Of a stretch of 64,000 nt of DNA, positions 56,660 through 64,000 are shown one piece after another (position 1 is the stretch's first letter; each line of letters starts with the position of its first letter). The translations under genes and the position numbers were made by a program. The stretch is taken from contig JASENG010000015.1 in the NCBI GenBank assembly GCA_030027265.1, forward strand, positions 1 to 64,000. The letters run 5' to 3'. This DNA is from Lysinibacillus fusiformis. GTDB lineage: Bacteria > Bacillota > Bacilli > Bacillales_A > Planococcaceae. The notes under the pieces are model-generated. The model had not been told where the DNA came from. It made no database searches and saw nothing but the letters and a program-made list of their open reading frames with translations.

Positions 56660-58201
56660 TTAAATTACTTCTACTTGTCCCATCATTCCATTTTCTTCAT
56701 GTTCAAGTATGTGGCAGTGGAACATGTAAATTCCTTTATTATTAAATTTGACTGCTAATTTTACTGTTTGTCCAGGTTCAATTGCGATTGTATCCTTCCA
56801 TCCTTGTAAGCTTGAAGGAGGTTCTTCCCCATCAATTGAAACAACTTTAAATTGTGTACCATGAATGTGGAATGGATGTATCATACCACCCATCATATCT
56901 GGTTTATTATAGATTTCCCAAATTTCTGTTTCACCTTGTTTTTGTGTAAGGTCAATTCGATTAATATCAAACTTCTTACCATTAATCGTTACCATTTCTT
57001 CCATCCCAAAAAGTTCAAGCTTTTTCGAAACAGGTAAATTACGTTCTTCATCTGTAACTGCATAATCATTTAAAGATTCTGCAATCTCAGTCTCATTGGA
57101 TTTTTCTTCTTCAATTTTAAACGGTAATAAGATCGCACCTTTTTCATTGATTAATGAAACATCACTTGATGAATCATATTTAGAAAAGTCAACTATTATT
57201 TCCGCTCTTTCTCCGGCAGTTAATGTTATTTCCGTCATTTCTGTTGGTTCATTTAAGAAGCCACCATCTGTAGCGATTTGTTGGAAAGCATCTCCTGTAT
57301 TTAATTTAAACGTATAGTTACGTGCATTTGAACCATTCAATATGCGTAAGCGGACTTTCTCTTTTCCTACTGTTAGTTTAGGATTTAGTGTTCCATTTAC
57401 CAATAATGTATCACCAATTGTTCCATCCTCATTGATTACCGCATCGTAGTTTAATTGTTTTTCATCATCGAACTGTCTGTCCTGGAATATTAATGGAATA
57501 TCGTTAACTCCATACTGGTCTGGTAAACCAAGATTCTTAGAATTATCATCTTCAACATAAATCAATCCAGCTAAACCTTTATATACTTGTTCTGCTGTAG
57601 CACCTTCGGGATGTGGATGGAACCATAAAGTTGATGCTTGCTGATTTACCTGGAATTCAACTTCTTGTGTCTCTCCAGGTTGTACCACTTGATGTGGCCC
57701 ACCGTCTCCCTTTCCAGGTATATCTAAACCATGCCAGTGAAAAGTAGTTGCTTCTGATAATTTATTATTTGTTCGAAATTTAACTGTTTCGCCCTCATTT
57801 ATACGAATAACTGGACCTAAAAAAGAACCATTGTAGCCATATGTTTGTGTTTGAACACCGTCAAAAAATTCTGTTGTTCCTTGTTGTGCAGTTATATCAT
57901 AAACACTTCCTTCTTCAGGTTCAAGTAATGGCGGGAGCGCAAGTTCGTTTTCTCCTGTAGAGTCATTTAAATCTACCGGCTCTGGATCGCCCTCCATATC
58001 CATTCCTTCCATATCCATTCCTTCCATATCCATCATTTCTTCTTCGCTCATATTAGAATGATCCATTTCTGACATTTCATCTGTAGACATATTGGAATCA
58101 TCCATCGTTTCGTTTTCCTTGGATTCTGAATTACTTGCACTACATCCTCCAATAATAACAGTACCTAATAATAATGAAGTTATTAAAATTTTTGATTTCA
58201 T
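56660..58201 (-). CDS. Met-rich multicopper oxidase lipoprotein (CueO/CopA-like)
   Basis: 513 residues from the ATG at 58199-58201, with GGGAGG upstream; the longer frame lacks a site. The signal ends at lipobox GGCSAS. A Met/Asp/His-rich segment (about residues 30-75, repeats of DMEGM) should bind Cu. Cupredoxin domains hold the four copper motifs HWHGLD, WFHPHPEG, HPFHIHG and HCHILEHEENGMM. Such enzymes oxidise Cu(I) to the less toxic Cu(II) outside the cell. It carries a direct-repeat operator and stands alone with a terminator. Confidence 0.94.
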   Translation of the reverse strand: MKSKILITSLLLGTVIIGGCSASNSESKENETMDDSNMSTDEMSEMDHSNMSEEEMMDMEGMDMEGMDMEGDPEPVDLNDSTGENELALPPLLEPEEGSVYDITAQQGTTEFFDGVQTQTYGYNGSFLGPVIRINEGETVKFRTNNKLSEATTFHWHGLDIPGKGDGGPHQVVQPGETQEVEFQVNQQASTLWFHPHPEGATAEQVYKGLAGLIYVEDDNSKNLGLPDQYGVNDIPLIFQDRQFDDEKQLNYDAVINEDGTIGDTLLVNGTLNPKLTVGKEKVRLRILNGSNARNYTFKLNTGDAFQQIATDGGFLNEPTEMTEITLTAGERAEIIVDFSKYDSSSDVSLINEKGAILLPFKIEEEKSNETEIAESLNDYAVTDEERNLPVSKKLELFGMEEMVTINGKKFDINRIDLTQKQGETEIWEIYNKPDMMGGMIHPFHIHGTQFKVVSIDGEEPPSSLQGWKDTIAIEPGQTVKLAVKFNNKGIYMFHCHILEHEENGMMGQVEVI

Positions 58202-58245
58202 GTTATTTCCTCCCTTATATTTATCACATAAAAAATGTAACAAAT

Positions 58246-58267
58246 AAATATGAAGAAATTATGCACT
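58246..58267 (-). promoter_or_regulatory. 11-bp direct-repeat operator before the multicopper oxidase
   Basis: AAATATGAAGA then AATTATGCACT, 45 bases before the start codon. Read on the minus strand it gives GCATAATTTCTTCATATTT, close to the YclJ-type repeat. Confidence 0.65.
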
Positions 58268-58349
58268 TTAAGTGACTAGAGGGATTTTTTTTGTGATAAA
58301 TTTTAATGCTACTGTATAAAAACACCTTTAATGAATGTTATGTGACTTT

Positions 58350-58904
58350 TTAATGTGATTTTTTTGTATTGTGTAGTCCGATTCTCCAGGCAAAAAAACA
58401 AATAACTAAGAGAGTGAGTCCAATTTTCCACTTCAAATCAACCTGCATAAAACCATAAATAGCACCTGCTTCTATAAGAAGGGAGGGTATTTTACCGGTA
58501 GTACTAGCAATAGCAAATAACCAGAGTGAAACCTTTGAAAATGCACTCCCTAAAGTTACAGCACCAGATGGAGTAAAAGGTAGGATTCGAAAAATTAAAA
58601 TAACCCAAAATGCCTTATACCCTTCTAAATCCTTTAATTTGATGAGTACTGGATGATGATAATCTTTAATTCTCCATTTTTTTATCCCTTTTCTATATAA
58701 AATAAAACTAATTATCGCCCCGATAGCTTCACCTGTAATAGAGACTAATAAACCTACATATAATCCAAAAAAAGAAAGGTTTGCTAATGTGATAAATGCA
58801 CTAGGTAAGACCCCTGCAATACTCACAAGAACATTAGCAGTTAAACTTACAAAAATGGCAAATAAGTCGGCGTGTCCTAATAATTTCACTAAAAACTCTT
58901 CCAT
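58350..58904 (-). CDS. VTT-domain (TVP38/DedA-type) membrane protein
   Basis: 184 residues with five or six helices. VTT-domain features: VSIAGVLPSAFITLANLSFFG, GEAIGAIISFILYRKG, and FRILPFTPSGAVTLGSAFS with the conserved Arg and Gly-rich turn. These proteins are thought to be lipid scramblases or transporters of the DedA superfamily and affect envelope stability. A weaker version of the direct-repeat element lies near 59003-59024 upstream, so membership in the regulon is possible but unproven. Confidence 0.85.
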   Translation of the reverse strand: MEEFLVKLLGHADLFAIFVSLTANVLVSIAGVLPSAFITLANLSFFGLYVGLLVSITGEAIGAIISFILYRKGIKKWRIKDYHHPVLIKLKDLEGYKAFWVILIFRILPFTPSGAVTLGSAFSKVSLWLFAIASTTGKIPSLLIEAGAIYGFMQVDLKWKIGLTLLVICFFAWRIGLHNTKKSH

Positions 58905-59121
58905 AACTCAACTCTTTCTCTATACTTTTCAGCTAGCTAAATTCCCTATGTAATATGATAAAAACCATGTCGATTATTATTTAAAGACCAAGGTTGAACT
59001 TTTCAGTTATGCATAATTAGAAGAAAGTTAATTACTACTAAAAAAAGCTCTAAATTTTTGAACAGTTTCCGTCTAATAATTAGAAAACCTAAAACATATA
59101 GTTTTTTGAGGTGGAAAAAAC

Positions 59122-60051
59122 ATGCGAAATAAAATATCGGTACTGTTTGGATTTATTTTACTACTATTTATATCTCCTATAATTGCAACACATTTCACAA
59201 GTAAATTCCAACTGGAAAAAGCTGAACAAGAATTATTAAACGAACAAGAACAAGATTTAATAAACGAGCAAGAACAAGAATTAATAATCGAGCAAGCTGA
59301 AAGTACTAAAACAAATGTTATTAAAAAATCAGAATCAGATAAGAAACTTGTATATGCCTCAAACGATAACAACTTAGTTGTTGGTAATGACCAAATTGAA
59401 CCAAAAAAAGCTTTAATTCTTTTTACACACTCCTATGAAGCATTTATTCCCATCCTAAAAAGTAAAAAAGGGTTGACTGATGTTTATCATTCAAACTCCA
59501 ACATTACAGCATTCAAAGATGTAATTAAAGATTATTTTAAGCTTAACTCTATTAATGCAGAGTTTCTCCCTTTTGATACGATGGGTGAATTAAAAAAAAC
59601 AAATCGTACGTTTTCTGAAGCATACTCAGTTGTACGCCCCTCTTTAGAAGCTCAAATTAAAAAATATGATTATGATATAATAATTGATTTACACAGAGAT
59701 TCTGCATCTAGAGAAATTTCAACACTTAATTACGAAAATGAGACTTATGGAAAACTATATTTTGTTGTAGGAGAAGAACATCCAAATTATTCAATAAACA
59801 AAGCTTACGCACAGAATATTTCTTCTCAATTGAACGAGTTAGTTCCAGGTATTTCACGTGGCGTTATCAGTAAAAAGGGTGATCTAGTTGATGGTATTTA
59901 TAATCAAGATCTTTCTGAAAATATGGTGTTGATTGAACTGGGAGGAATTGAGAATACAGAAGAGGAAATTAATCGTACCATATCGGTTCTTTCAAATGCA
60001 ATTTCTATTGTTTTAAAAGAATCCTCACAAAATATAACGAAGGAAGCATAA
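59122..60051 (+). CDS. SpoIIP-like peptidoglycan hydrolase, short form
   Basis: 309 residues. An N-terminal signal or anchor (about 5-25) is followed by a charged linker with three copies of a roughly 9-residue NEQEQ(D/E)L-I unit. The SpoIIP catalytic domain follows: KALILFTHSYEAFIP with the first His, IDLHRDSASRE with the second, and VLIELGGIENTEEEINRTI at the end. SpoIIP is an amidase/endopeptidase needed for engulfment. This protein is about 90 residues shorter than B. subtilis SpoIIP and is not beside gpr, so it is probably a paralogue with another role in the wall. Confidence 0.85.
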   Translation: MRNKISVLFGFILLLFISPIIATHFTSKFQLEKAEQELLNEQEQDLINEQEQELIIEQAESTKTNVIKKSESDKKLVYASNDNNLVVGNDQIEPKKALILFTHSYEAFIPILKSKKGLTDVYHSNSNITAFKDVIKDYFKLNSINAEFLPFDTMGELKKTNRTFSEAYSVVRPSLEAQIKKYDYDIIIDLHRDSASREISTLNYENETYGKLYFVVGEEHPNYSINKAYAQNISSQLNELVPGISRGVISKKGDLVDGIYNQDLSENMVLIELGGIENTEEEINRTISVLSNAISIVLKESSQNITKEA

Positions 60052-60070
60052 ATAATGTAATCTTTACTAT

Positions 60071-60105
60071 AAAGTGCACCTTAGAAAATTTCCAAGGTGC
60101 ACTTT
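60071..60105. terminator. Shared terminator between convergent genes
   Basis: AAAGTGCACCTT (60071-60082) pairs perfectly with AAGGTGCACTTT (60094-60105), serving both the SpoIIP-like and YdhK-like genes. Confidence 0.8.
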
Positions 60106-60112
60106 GTTTGGT

Positions 60113-60712
60113 CTATTCAGCCGGTGATAATTCACTTTCTGTAACCCATTTATGATTTGTTACTTCCTCACCTGTTGTTGAAGTATAATCAACCATATAA
60201 ACAGTTGTTTCATCAGCAGAATCAATTGTTGCGGTTGCTCCTTCCATGCCCTCCATGTGATCAGCATTAATTGTTGCTTCTTCACCTGGTTCTAAAGGTT
60301 GTTCTTCAACCCCTTCTAATTCCTCATGTATTACCCATTTGTGATTTGTTACTGGCTCCCCTCCATTTGTAGGAGTGTAAGATACCGTATATACAGTAGT
60401 ATCAAAAGCACCTACAATTGTTGCTTCAGCCCCGTCCATACCTTCCATATGGTCAGCATTAATTATCGCAGTACTTCCTACTGGGTATGTTGGATTTGCA
60501 GCTTCTTCCAATCCTTCTGGTATTTCTCCGTCACTAGAGTGATTCATAGTTGAATGATCCATACCCTCCATTTGACCTTCTGTTTCACTTGTCTGTGCAT
60601 TTTCTTGGGTGTTAGTGTTTTGAGTTGTTTCTTCATTATTATCTCCAGCACATGCAGAAAGTGTTAAGGCTGCCGTTATGGAGATAATACCCATCATTAT
60701 TTTATTTGCCAT
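60113..60712 (-). CDS. YdhK-like lipoprotein with two DUF1541 repeats
   Basis: 199 residues. Signal ending at lipobox LSACAG, an acidic Thr/Gln/Glu and Met-rich spacer (EGQMEGMDHSTMNHS), then two repeats of about 55 residues. Each has INADHMEGM(D/E)GA, TVY-V-YT and VTNHKWV. DUF1541 proteins (YdhK) are found beside copper genes; the Met/His-rich spacer and NHKW motif could bind metal. A direct-repeat operator precedes it. Exact function unknown. Confidence 0.88.
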   Translation of the reverse strand: MANKIMMGIISITAALTLSACAGDNNEETTQNTNTQENAQTSETEGQMEGMDHSTMNHSSDGEIPEGLEEAANPTYPVGSTAIINADHMEGMDGAEATIVGAFDTTVYTVSYTPTNGGEPVTNHKWVIHEELEGVEEQPLEPGEEATINADHMEGMEGATATIDSADETTVYMVDYTSTTGEEVTNHKWVTESELSPAE

Positions 60713-60776
60713 TTATAATTCCTCCTCGTTTTTGCTCTAATTCATTTATTCCTATCAATAGAAGATTATAAACATT

Positions 60777-60798
60777 AATTATGCAAAAAATATGGAGA
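60777..60798 (-). promoter_or_regulatory. 11-bp direct-repeat operator before the YdhK-like gene
   Basis: AATTATGCAAA then AAATATGGAGA, 65 bases before the start codon. Confidence 0.6.
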
Positions 60799-60897
60799 AA
60801 GTAACTTTTGTTATGATTTGTCCGTAGATTATTAATTATTCGCAAATAGTTTTTGTTCTATTTTTTAATCTCTGAAATACTGCAACCCCCTAATAAC

Positions 60898-60966
60898 CTA
60901 ACGTTGAATTTGGCGAATATGCTCTCGAACTTCACCCTGTAAGGCAAGAACTCCGACCTCTTTACC
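60898..60966 (-). pseudogene. pdxT: pdxT remnant
   Basis: Straight after the pdxS stop, the same frame reads KEVGVLALQGEVREHIRQIQR and a TAG at 60898-60900. This is the conserved N-terminus of the PdxT glutaminase (usually IGVLALQGAVREH) without a start codon. The remaining 170 or so codons are missing. PdxS therefore lacks its local glutaminase partner. Confidence 0.8.
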
Positions 60967-61851
60967 TTACCAGCCTCGTTCCTGCATACGTTCACTTTCA
61001 TGAAGTGCTGCTATTTCAATTCCCTTCATCGGTGTTCCGAGTTCTTTTGAAATTTCGGCAATTAGCTTATAGTCTTTGTAATGAGTTGTTGCTTCAACAA
61101 TTGCTCGGGCGAATTTTTCAGGATTGTCCGATTTAAATATACCGGAACCAACAAAAACGCCATCCGCTCCTAGTTCCATCATAAGAGCAGCATCCGCCGG
61201 GGTTGCTACGCCGCCTGCAGCAAAATTAACAACCGGAAGGCGACCTATACTTTTAATTTCCACTAATAATTCATAAGGTGCACCTAAAAGTTTGGCTTCC
61301 GTCATTAATTCATCTTCATTCATCCCTATAATCCGACGAACTTGTCCATTTACCTTGCGGATATGGCGTACCGCTTCCACTATATTCCCTGTCCCTGGTT
61401 CCCCTTTTGTACGCAGCATTGATGCTCCTTCCCCAATTCGACGTGCTGCTTCTCCAAGGTCACGACACCCGCAAACAAAAGGAACTGTATAGTCACTTTT
61501 TAGTAAATGATATTCTTCGTCGGCAGGTGTTAATACTTCGCTTTCATCAATATAATCAACACCCATTGCCTCCAGAACTCTGGCTTCCACAATATGGCCA
61601 ATACGTGCTTTTGCCATAACCGGAATCGAAACCGCATTCATGACTTCCTCTACAATTCGCGGGTCTGCCATTCGGGCAACACCACCTGCTTTACGAATAT
61701 CCGACGGTACACGCTCCAAAGCCATAACGGCTACTGCTCCAGCTGCTTCTGCAATTTTTGCCTGCTCTGCATTAACGACATCCATAATTACGCCGCCTTT
61801 TTGCATTTCCGCCATCCCACGTTTAACTCTTTCTGTTCCCACTTGTTTCAT
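60967..61851 (-). CDS. pdxS: PdxS, pyridoxal 5'-phosphate synthase lyase subunit
   Basis: 294 residues, full length. PdxS condenses ribose 5-phosphate, glyceraldehyde 3-phosphate and ammonia to vitamin B6. [32 protein letters not shown] with the Schiff-base lysine, [14 protein letters not shown] and the [21 protein letters not shown] phosphate site are all intact. Ammonia normally comes from PdxT, here reduced to a stub. PdxS could still work with a PdxT from elsewhere or with free ammonia. A strong AAGGAG-type region precedes the ATG. Confidence 0.95.
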   Translation of the reverse strand: MKQVGTERVKRGMAEMQKGGVIMDVVNAEQAKIAEAAGAVAVMALERVPSDIRKAGGVARMADPRIVEEVMNAVSIPVMAKARIGHIVEARVLEAMGVDYIDESEVLTPADEEYHLLKSDYTVPFVCGCRDLGEAARRIGEGASMLRTKGEPGTGNIVEAVRHIRKVNGQVRRIIGMNEDELMTEAKLLGAPYELLVEIKSIGRLPVVNFAAGGVATPADAALMMELGADGVFVGSGIFKSDNPEKFARAIVEATTHYKDYKLIAEISKELGTPMKGIEIAALHESERMQERGW

Positions 61852-61957
61852 ATAACTTCCCCTCCAACACTTTAATGTAATAAATTATAATAAATACTGA
61901 CCATATAAAAAGAGTCAGATTTTATAAAAATCACATGGTCACATAGAGAGGAACCGC

Positions 61958-62057
61958 TTGGATATGCTGATGGTCGTTTCAAAAAAATAATACAAAACCT
62001 TTGTATGATCAACTTTATAGAGCGATGAAAGATGCTGTTATAACAAAAATAAATTAA
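61958..62057 (+). pseudogene. pdxR: pdxR remnant (MocR-type regulator, N-terminus)
   Basis: From a TTG after AGAGAGGA, the plus strand reads LDMLMVVSK; after losing one A in the 7-A run it continues NNTKPLYDQLYRAMKDAVIT and stops at 62055-62057. KPLYxQLYxxxKDxVI is the beginning of the winged-helix domain of PdxR-type regulators, which normally lie divergent from pdxST. Both frameshift and truncation are seen. Confidence 0.7.
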
Positions 62058-62204
62058 AGTAGGAACAAAATTGCTATAAAAGGGAAACTTTCCTCCTTTT
62101 TAAATATTAGCCAAACAACAGTCGAGATTGCCATGGGCAACTTCTCGCAGAAGGCTATATCGTTTCAAAACCAAGCGTTGGCTTTTATGTGCTCCGTTAA
62201 CTAT

Positions 62205-62275
62205 TTACCCACCGTTTTCCGTATTTAATGTTATCAATTCACAAATGTAAGAATGATCCTCAATGACTAGAATTT
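62205..62275 (-). pseudogene. Response-regulator receiver fragment
   Basis: The minus strand reads KFKILVIEDHSYICELITLN and then TENGG with TAA at 62205-62207. ILVIEDxSYICELIT is the typical start of a receiver domain. Only about 25 codons remain. 62058-62204 shows nothing certain. Confidence 0.5.
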
Positions 62276-62354
62276 TAAACTTGCTTATTCATTCATAAGC
62301 CTCCTAATTTAATTCAACCCATGTAGCAGTTTATTAACTTCAACAAAAAAAAGA

Positions 62355-62378
62355 GCATCAATCCCTTTGGATTAACGC
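62355..62378 (-). terminator. Terminator after the lipoprotein-family remnant
   Basis: GCATCAATCC (62355-62364) faces GGATTAACGC (62369-62378), and on the minus strand TCTTTTTTTT follows. Confidence 0.65.
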
Positions 62379-62401
62379 CCCCGTACTTGAATAAGCCTTA
62401 T

Positions 62402-62700
62402 CTAACTTCGAAAACAAATGTATAACTTGAATCTCCCTCTTCCCACCTTGCATAGACATTGTACACATAAACACATTTTTCTTTTGGTACTACCAAAAAA
62501 TTATTACTTAGTTTAAACATTTTATACTTCGTTATCATTAAGCCATATTTTTGCTAATGTATTTTCGTTTGGTTCTTTTTTAAATTCTATTTTCAATTCA
62601 GGTTCAGGCGATACATTGACAGTTTTAATTGCATTATGGTGAATTAACATTGTTGGAGAAATCGTATCGGCACAAATAGTATTAAATAAACCATCTCAAA
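62402..62700 (-). pseudogene. Lipoprotein-like gene remnant, frameshifted
   Basis: One frame gives ADTISPTMLIHHNAIKTVNV, then SPEPELKIEFKKEPNENTLAKI; near 62540 it shifts to a frame giving FLVVPKEKCVYVYNVYARWE, then EGDSSYTFVFEVR and a stop at 62402. The order IEADSMPSTEL, VSVNISEPISL, YEILATWEEGKGIYAVALDI in the intact lipoprotein at 26814-27320 is clearly parallel. It is a decayed member of that unnamed family; the N-terminus with signal peptide is gone. Confidence 0.6.
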
Positions 62701-62759
62701 AATACGAACCTTGGGCCACTTCTACCTTTTTTTAAAGTAATTATTAGCGAAGGCGGTGT

Positions 62760-63386
62760 TTATATGATAGATTCACTGATTTGATCTCTACCTACTCGTC
62801 TTAAAAACTTATTAAATGGCTCCCGTTTCTTACCCATTTTAGAATAAGCTGTTATTATCTTGTCTACTGCGTCGTACAATTCTTCAGGTGTTAATTTCTC
62901 CAACAACAAGGAACCGACCTCAGCGTCCTTTCCTTTTGCTTTACCTCCAACATATAAGTTGTAATGATCGCTAACTTTCATAATACCAATATCATTTATC
63001 ATAGGTTCTCCACAGCCAACAGGGCAACCGGTATAGGCTACTCTAAGTGTAAATGGAACAGTTCTACCAGCAATAAGTTTATTTAATTCTTTTGCTACAG
63101 GCATTCCTTCTTCTTCTTCACCCTTGCAAAAGTTACATGTCCTTAAACTCTTTACGAAATTTCCAACCAAATAACACTCTAATCCAACCTTTTTAAATTC
63201 TTCAATGATTGAATCTTTTGCTTCCTCTGGAATCTCTAAATAAATTTGTTGAAAAGTCGTCAATTCAAGTTCATCATTTTCATTTAAATATTTTAAGATT
63301 ACGTTAAGCTGTTTGAAACTTAGTTTCGCCCCAAATCCGATTCCACCGTTAACTGCAATCTTGACTTTTTTTATATCGTTATCCAA
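62760..63386 (-). CDS. Sulfite/nitrite reductase-like siroheme/4Fe-4S protein
   Basis: 208 residues from a TTG after AGGGAG. An N-terminal ferredoxin-like half (GGIGFGAKLSFKQLNVILKYLNE) and a C-terminal redox half with TCNFCKGEEEEG and YTGCPVGCGEPM give the two cysteine pairs that bind a 4Fe-4S cluster coupled to siroheme. It is about one third of a full sulfite reductase, like the short NirD/NirA-type proteins that sit beside copper or sulfur genes. Physiological substrate unknown. It follows copA closely but a terminator lies between. Confidence 0.8.
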   Translation of the reverse strand: MDNDIKKVKIAVNGGIGFGAKLSFKQLNVILKYLNENDELELTTFQQIYLEIPEEAKDSIIEEFKKVGLECYLVGNFVKSLRTCNFCKGEEEEGMPVAKELNKLIAGRTVPFTLRVAYTGCPVGCGEPMINDIGIMKVSDHYNLYVGGKAKGKDAEVGSLLLEKLTPEELYDAVDKIITAYSKMGKKREPFNKFLRRVGRDQISESII

Positions 63387-63416
63387 ATTAATTTCTCCCT
63401 ACTTGTATTAAAAAAT

Positions 63417-63451
63417 TAACCTCATATCCCTTTCTAGGTTATATGAGGTTA
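63417..63451 (-). terminator. Terminator after copA
   Basis: TAACCTCATAT (63417-63427) pairs with ATATGAGGTTA (63441-63451); on the minus strand AATTTTTTAA follows. Confidence 0.7.
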
Positions 63452-63512
63452 TTAAGATGAATTACTAAAAAATTATCTTATCTTTTATAGCGAAGTTGTT
63501 CAAAATTCAAAT

Positions 63513-64000
63513 TTACTTATCCAACTTTACTCTTTGTAATCTTAAAGCATTTAAAACAACAGACACGGAACTAAATGCCATTGCAGCACCTGCTACCCAA
63601 GGTGCTAGTAATCCTACTGCTGCAATTGGAATACCTAATGTATTATAAGCAAATGCCCAGAATAAGTTTTGCTTAATATTACGCATCGTTTTCCGACTCA
63701 TGATTATCGCGTCGGCAATACTGTTTAAATCTCCACGAATCAACGTAATATCAGCTGCCTCCATTGCAACATCTGTACCTGTACCAATAGCCATCCCTAT
63801 ATTAGCTGTAGCGAGTGCCGGTGCATCATTAATACCGTCGCCCACCATTGCTACTTTTTTACCCTGCTGTTGTAATTTTTTCACTTCCTCAGCCTTGCCT
63901 TCAGGAAGGACTTCTGCGATTACAGCATCTACACCTACCTCTTTACCAATTGCTTGTGCTGTCCTATGGTTATCACCTGTCATCATAATGACTTCGATTC
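63513..64000 (-). CDS. copA: CopA copper-exporting P-type ATPase, 3' part (runs off the window)
   Basis: Only the last 162 or so residues are in the window; the frame continues beyond 64000. [41 protein letters not shown] and [13 protein letters not shown] form the C-terminal part of the P-domain, followed by the last two helices with [14 protein letters not shown] and [16 protein letters not shown], which carry the Cu(I)-site Tyr-Asn and Met/Ser residues of CopA. It exports Cu(I) and would feed the multicopper oxidase outside. Confidence 0.9.
   Translation of the reverse strand, partial: IEVIMMTGDNHRTAQAIGKEVGVDAVIAEVLPEGKAEEVKKLQQQGKKVAMVGDGINDAPALATANIGMAIGTGTDVAMEAADITLIRGDLNSIADAIIMSRKTMRNIKQNLFWAFAYNTLGIPIAAVGLLAPWVAGAAMAFSSVSVVLNALRLQRVKLDK

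Noticed and set aside
1-64000. CRISPR arrays and tRNA genes
   Set aside because: No regularly spaced direct repeats with unique spacers and no cloverleaf-like segments with conserved tRNA boxes were seen.

Overview
The window reads as a chromosomal stretch of a low-GC, endospore-forming Bacillota, most likely Bacillaceae or the Lysinibacillus/Solibacillus group. The evidence is forespore and germination genes (SpoVAC/AD/AE, CwlJ, a SpoIIP-like protein), ResABC-type cytochrome c biogenesis, Bacillus-style rRNA promoters and leader at the left edge, and strong Shine-Dalgarno sites with frequent TTG/GTG starts. The genus cannot be fixed from the sequence. The region is an accessory mosaic: many intact cassettes are separated by decayed genes, orphan terminators and transposon ends.

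Layout. 1-251: tandem minus-strand promoters and leader of an rRNA operon lying off the left edge. 570-2760: decayed amidase and MFS transporter genes fused by a deletion, plus an unidentified remnant. 3677-11520: metal/redox block with a CzcO-like flavoprotein, CadD, dihydrolipoamide dehydrogenase, CadA, CadC and a second CadC paralogue, with an orphan Tn1546-like 38-bp end at 11079-11116. 11723-14826: an operon for extracytoplasmic thiol/copper redox (DsbA, DsbB, CcdA, ResA, Sco1), divergent from the second cadC. 15111-20301: Tn7-like tnsA, tnsB, frameshifted tnsC and a short TniQ/TnsD. 20807-25370: cwlJ and a seven-gene operon (DUF1657, YhcN/YlaJ, SpoVAC, SpoVAD, SpoVAE, DUF1657, YetF) whose make-up matches the mobile spoVA2mob spore heat-resistance operon. 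27460-31218: a Tn3-family module (res, resolvase, transposase, right inverted repeat). 31405-33551: a compact operon XRE regulator - ImmA/IrrE metallopeptidase - PIN-like nuclease, the best candidate here for an undescribed toxin or defence system. 33894-36671: decayed transglutaminase-like gene, small unknowns, VanZ-like protein.

37087-39941: ResC/ResB. 40131-43493: remnants (a metal P-type ATPase tail, a D,D-carboxypeptidase 5' half) around an unusual MurE. 43755-56172: cell-envelope block with an SLH amidase, MrpA'/MrpB remnant, CAP protein, second ResA, D,D-carboxypeptidase, C39 protein, AsnB and an OmpR-type two-component system. 56660-64000: copper-linked block with a Met-rich multicopper oxidase, a VTT-domain protein, a SpoIIP-like protein, a YdhK-like lipoprotein, an eroded pdx locus, a sulfite/nitrite-reductase-like protein and the 3' end of copA.

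How it fits together. Two regulatory layers are visible. Palindromes with TTCAAAT/ATTTGAA arms precede cadC and lie between the second cadC and the dsb operon, suggesting that a metal sensor also controls oxidative thiol folding. At least seven direct repeats of an 11-bp unit close to AATTATGGAGA lie upstream of the carboxypeptidase, its decayed copy, resA2, the response regulator, the multicopper oxidase, the YdhK-like lipoprotein and a decayed gene. This looks like one operator for the local OmpR-type regulator and would tie copper oxidation, thiol reduction and wall trimming into one regulon.
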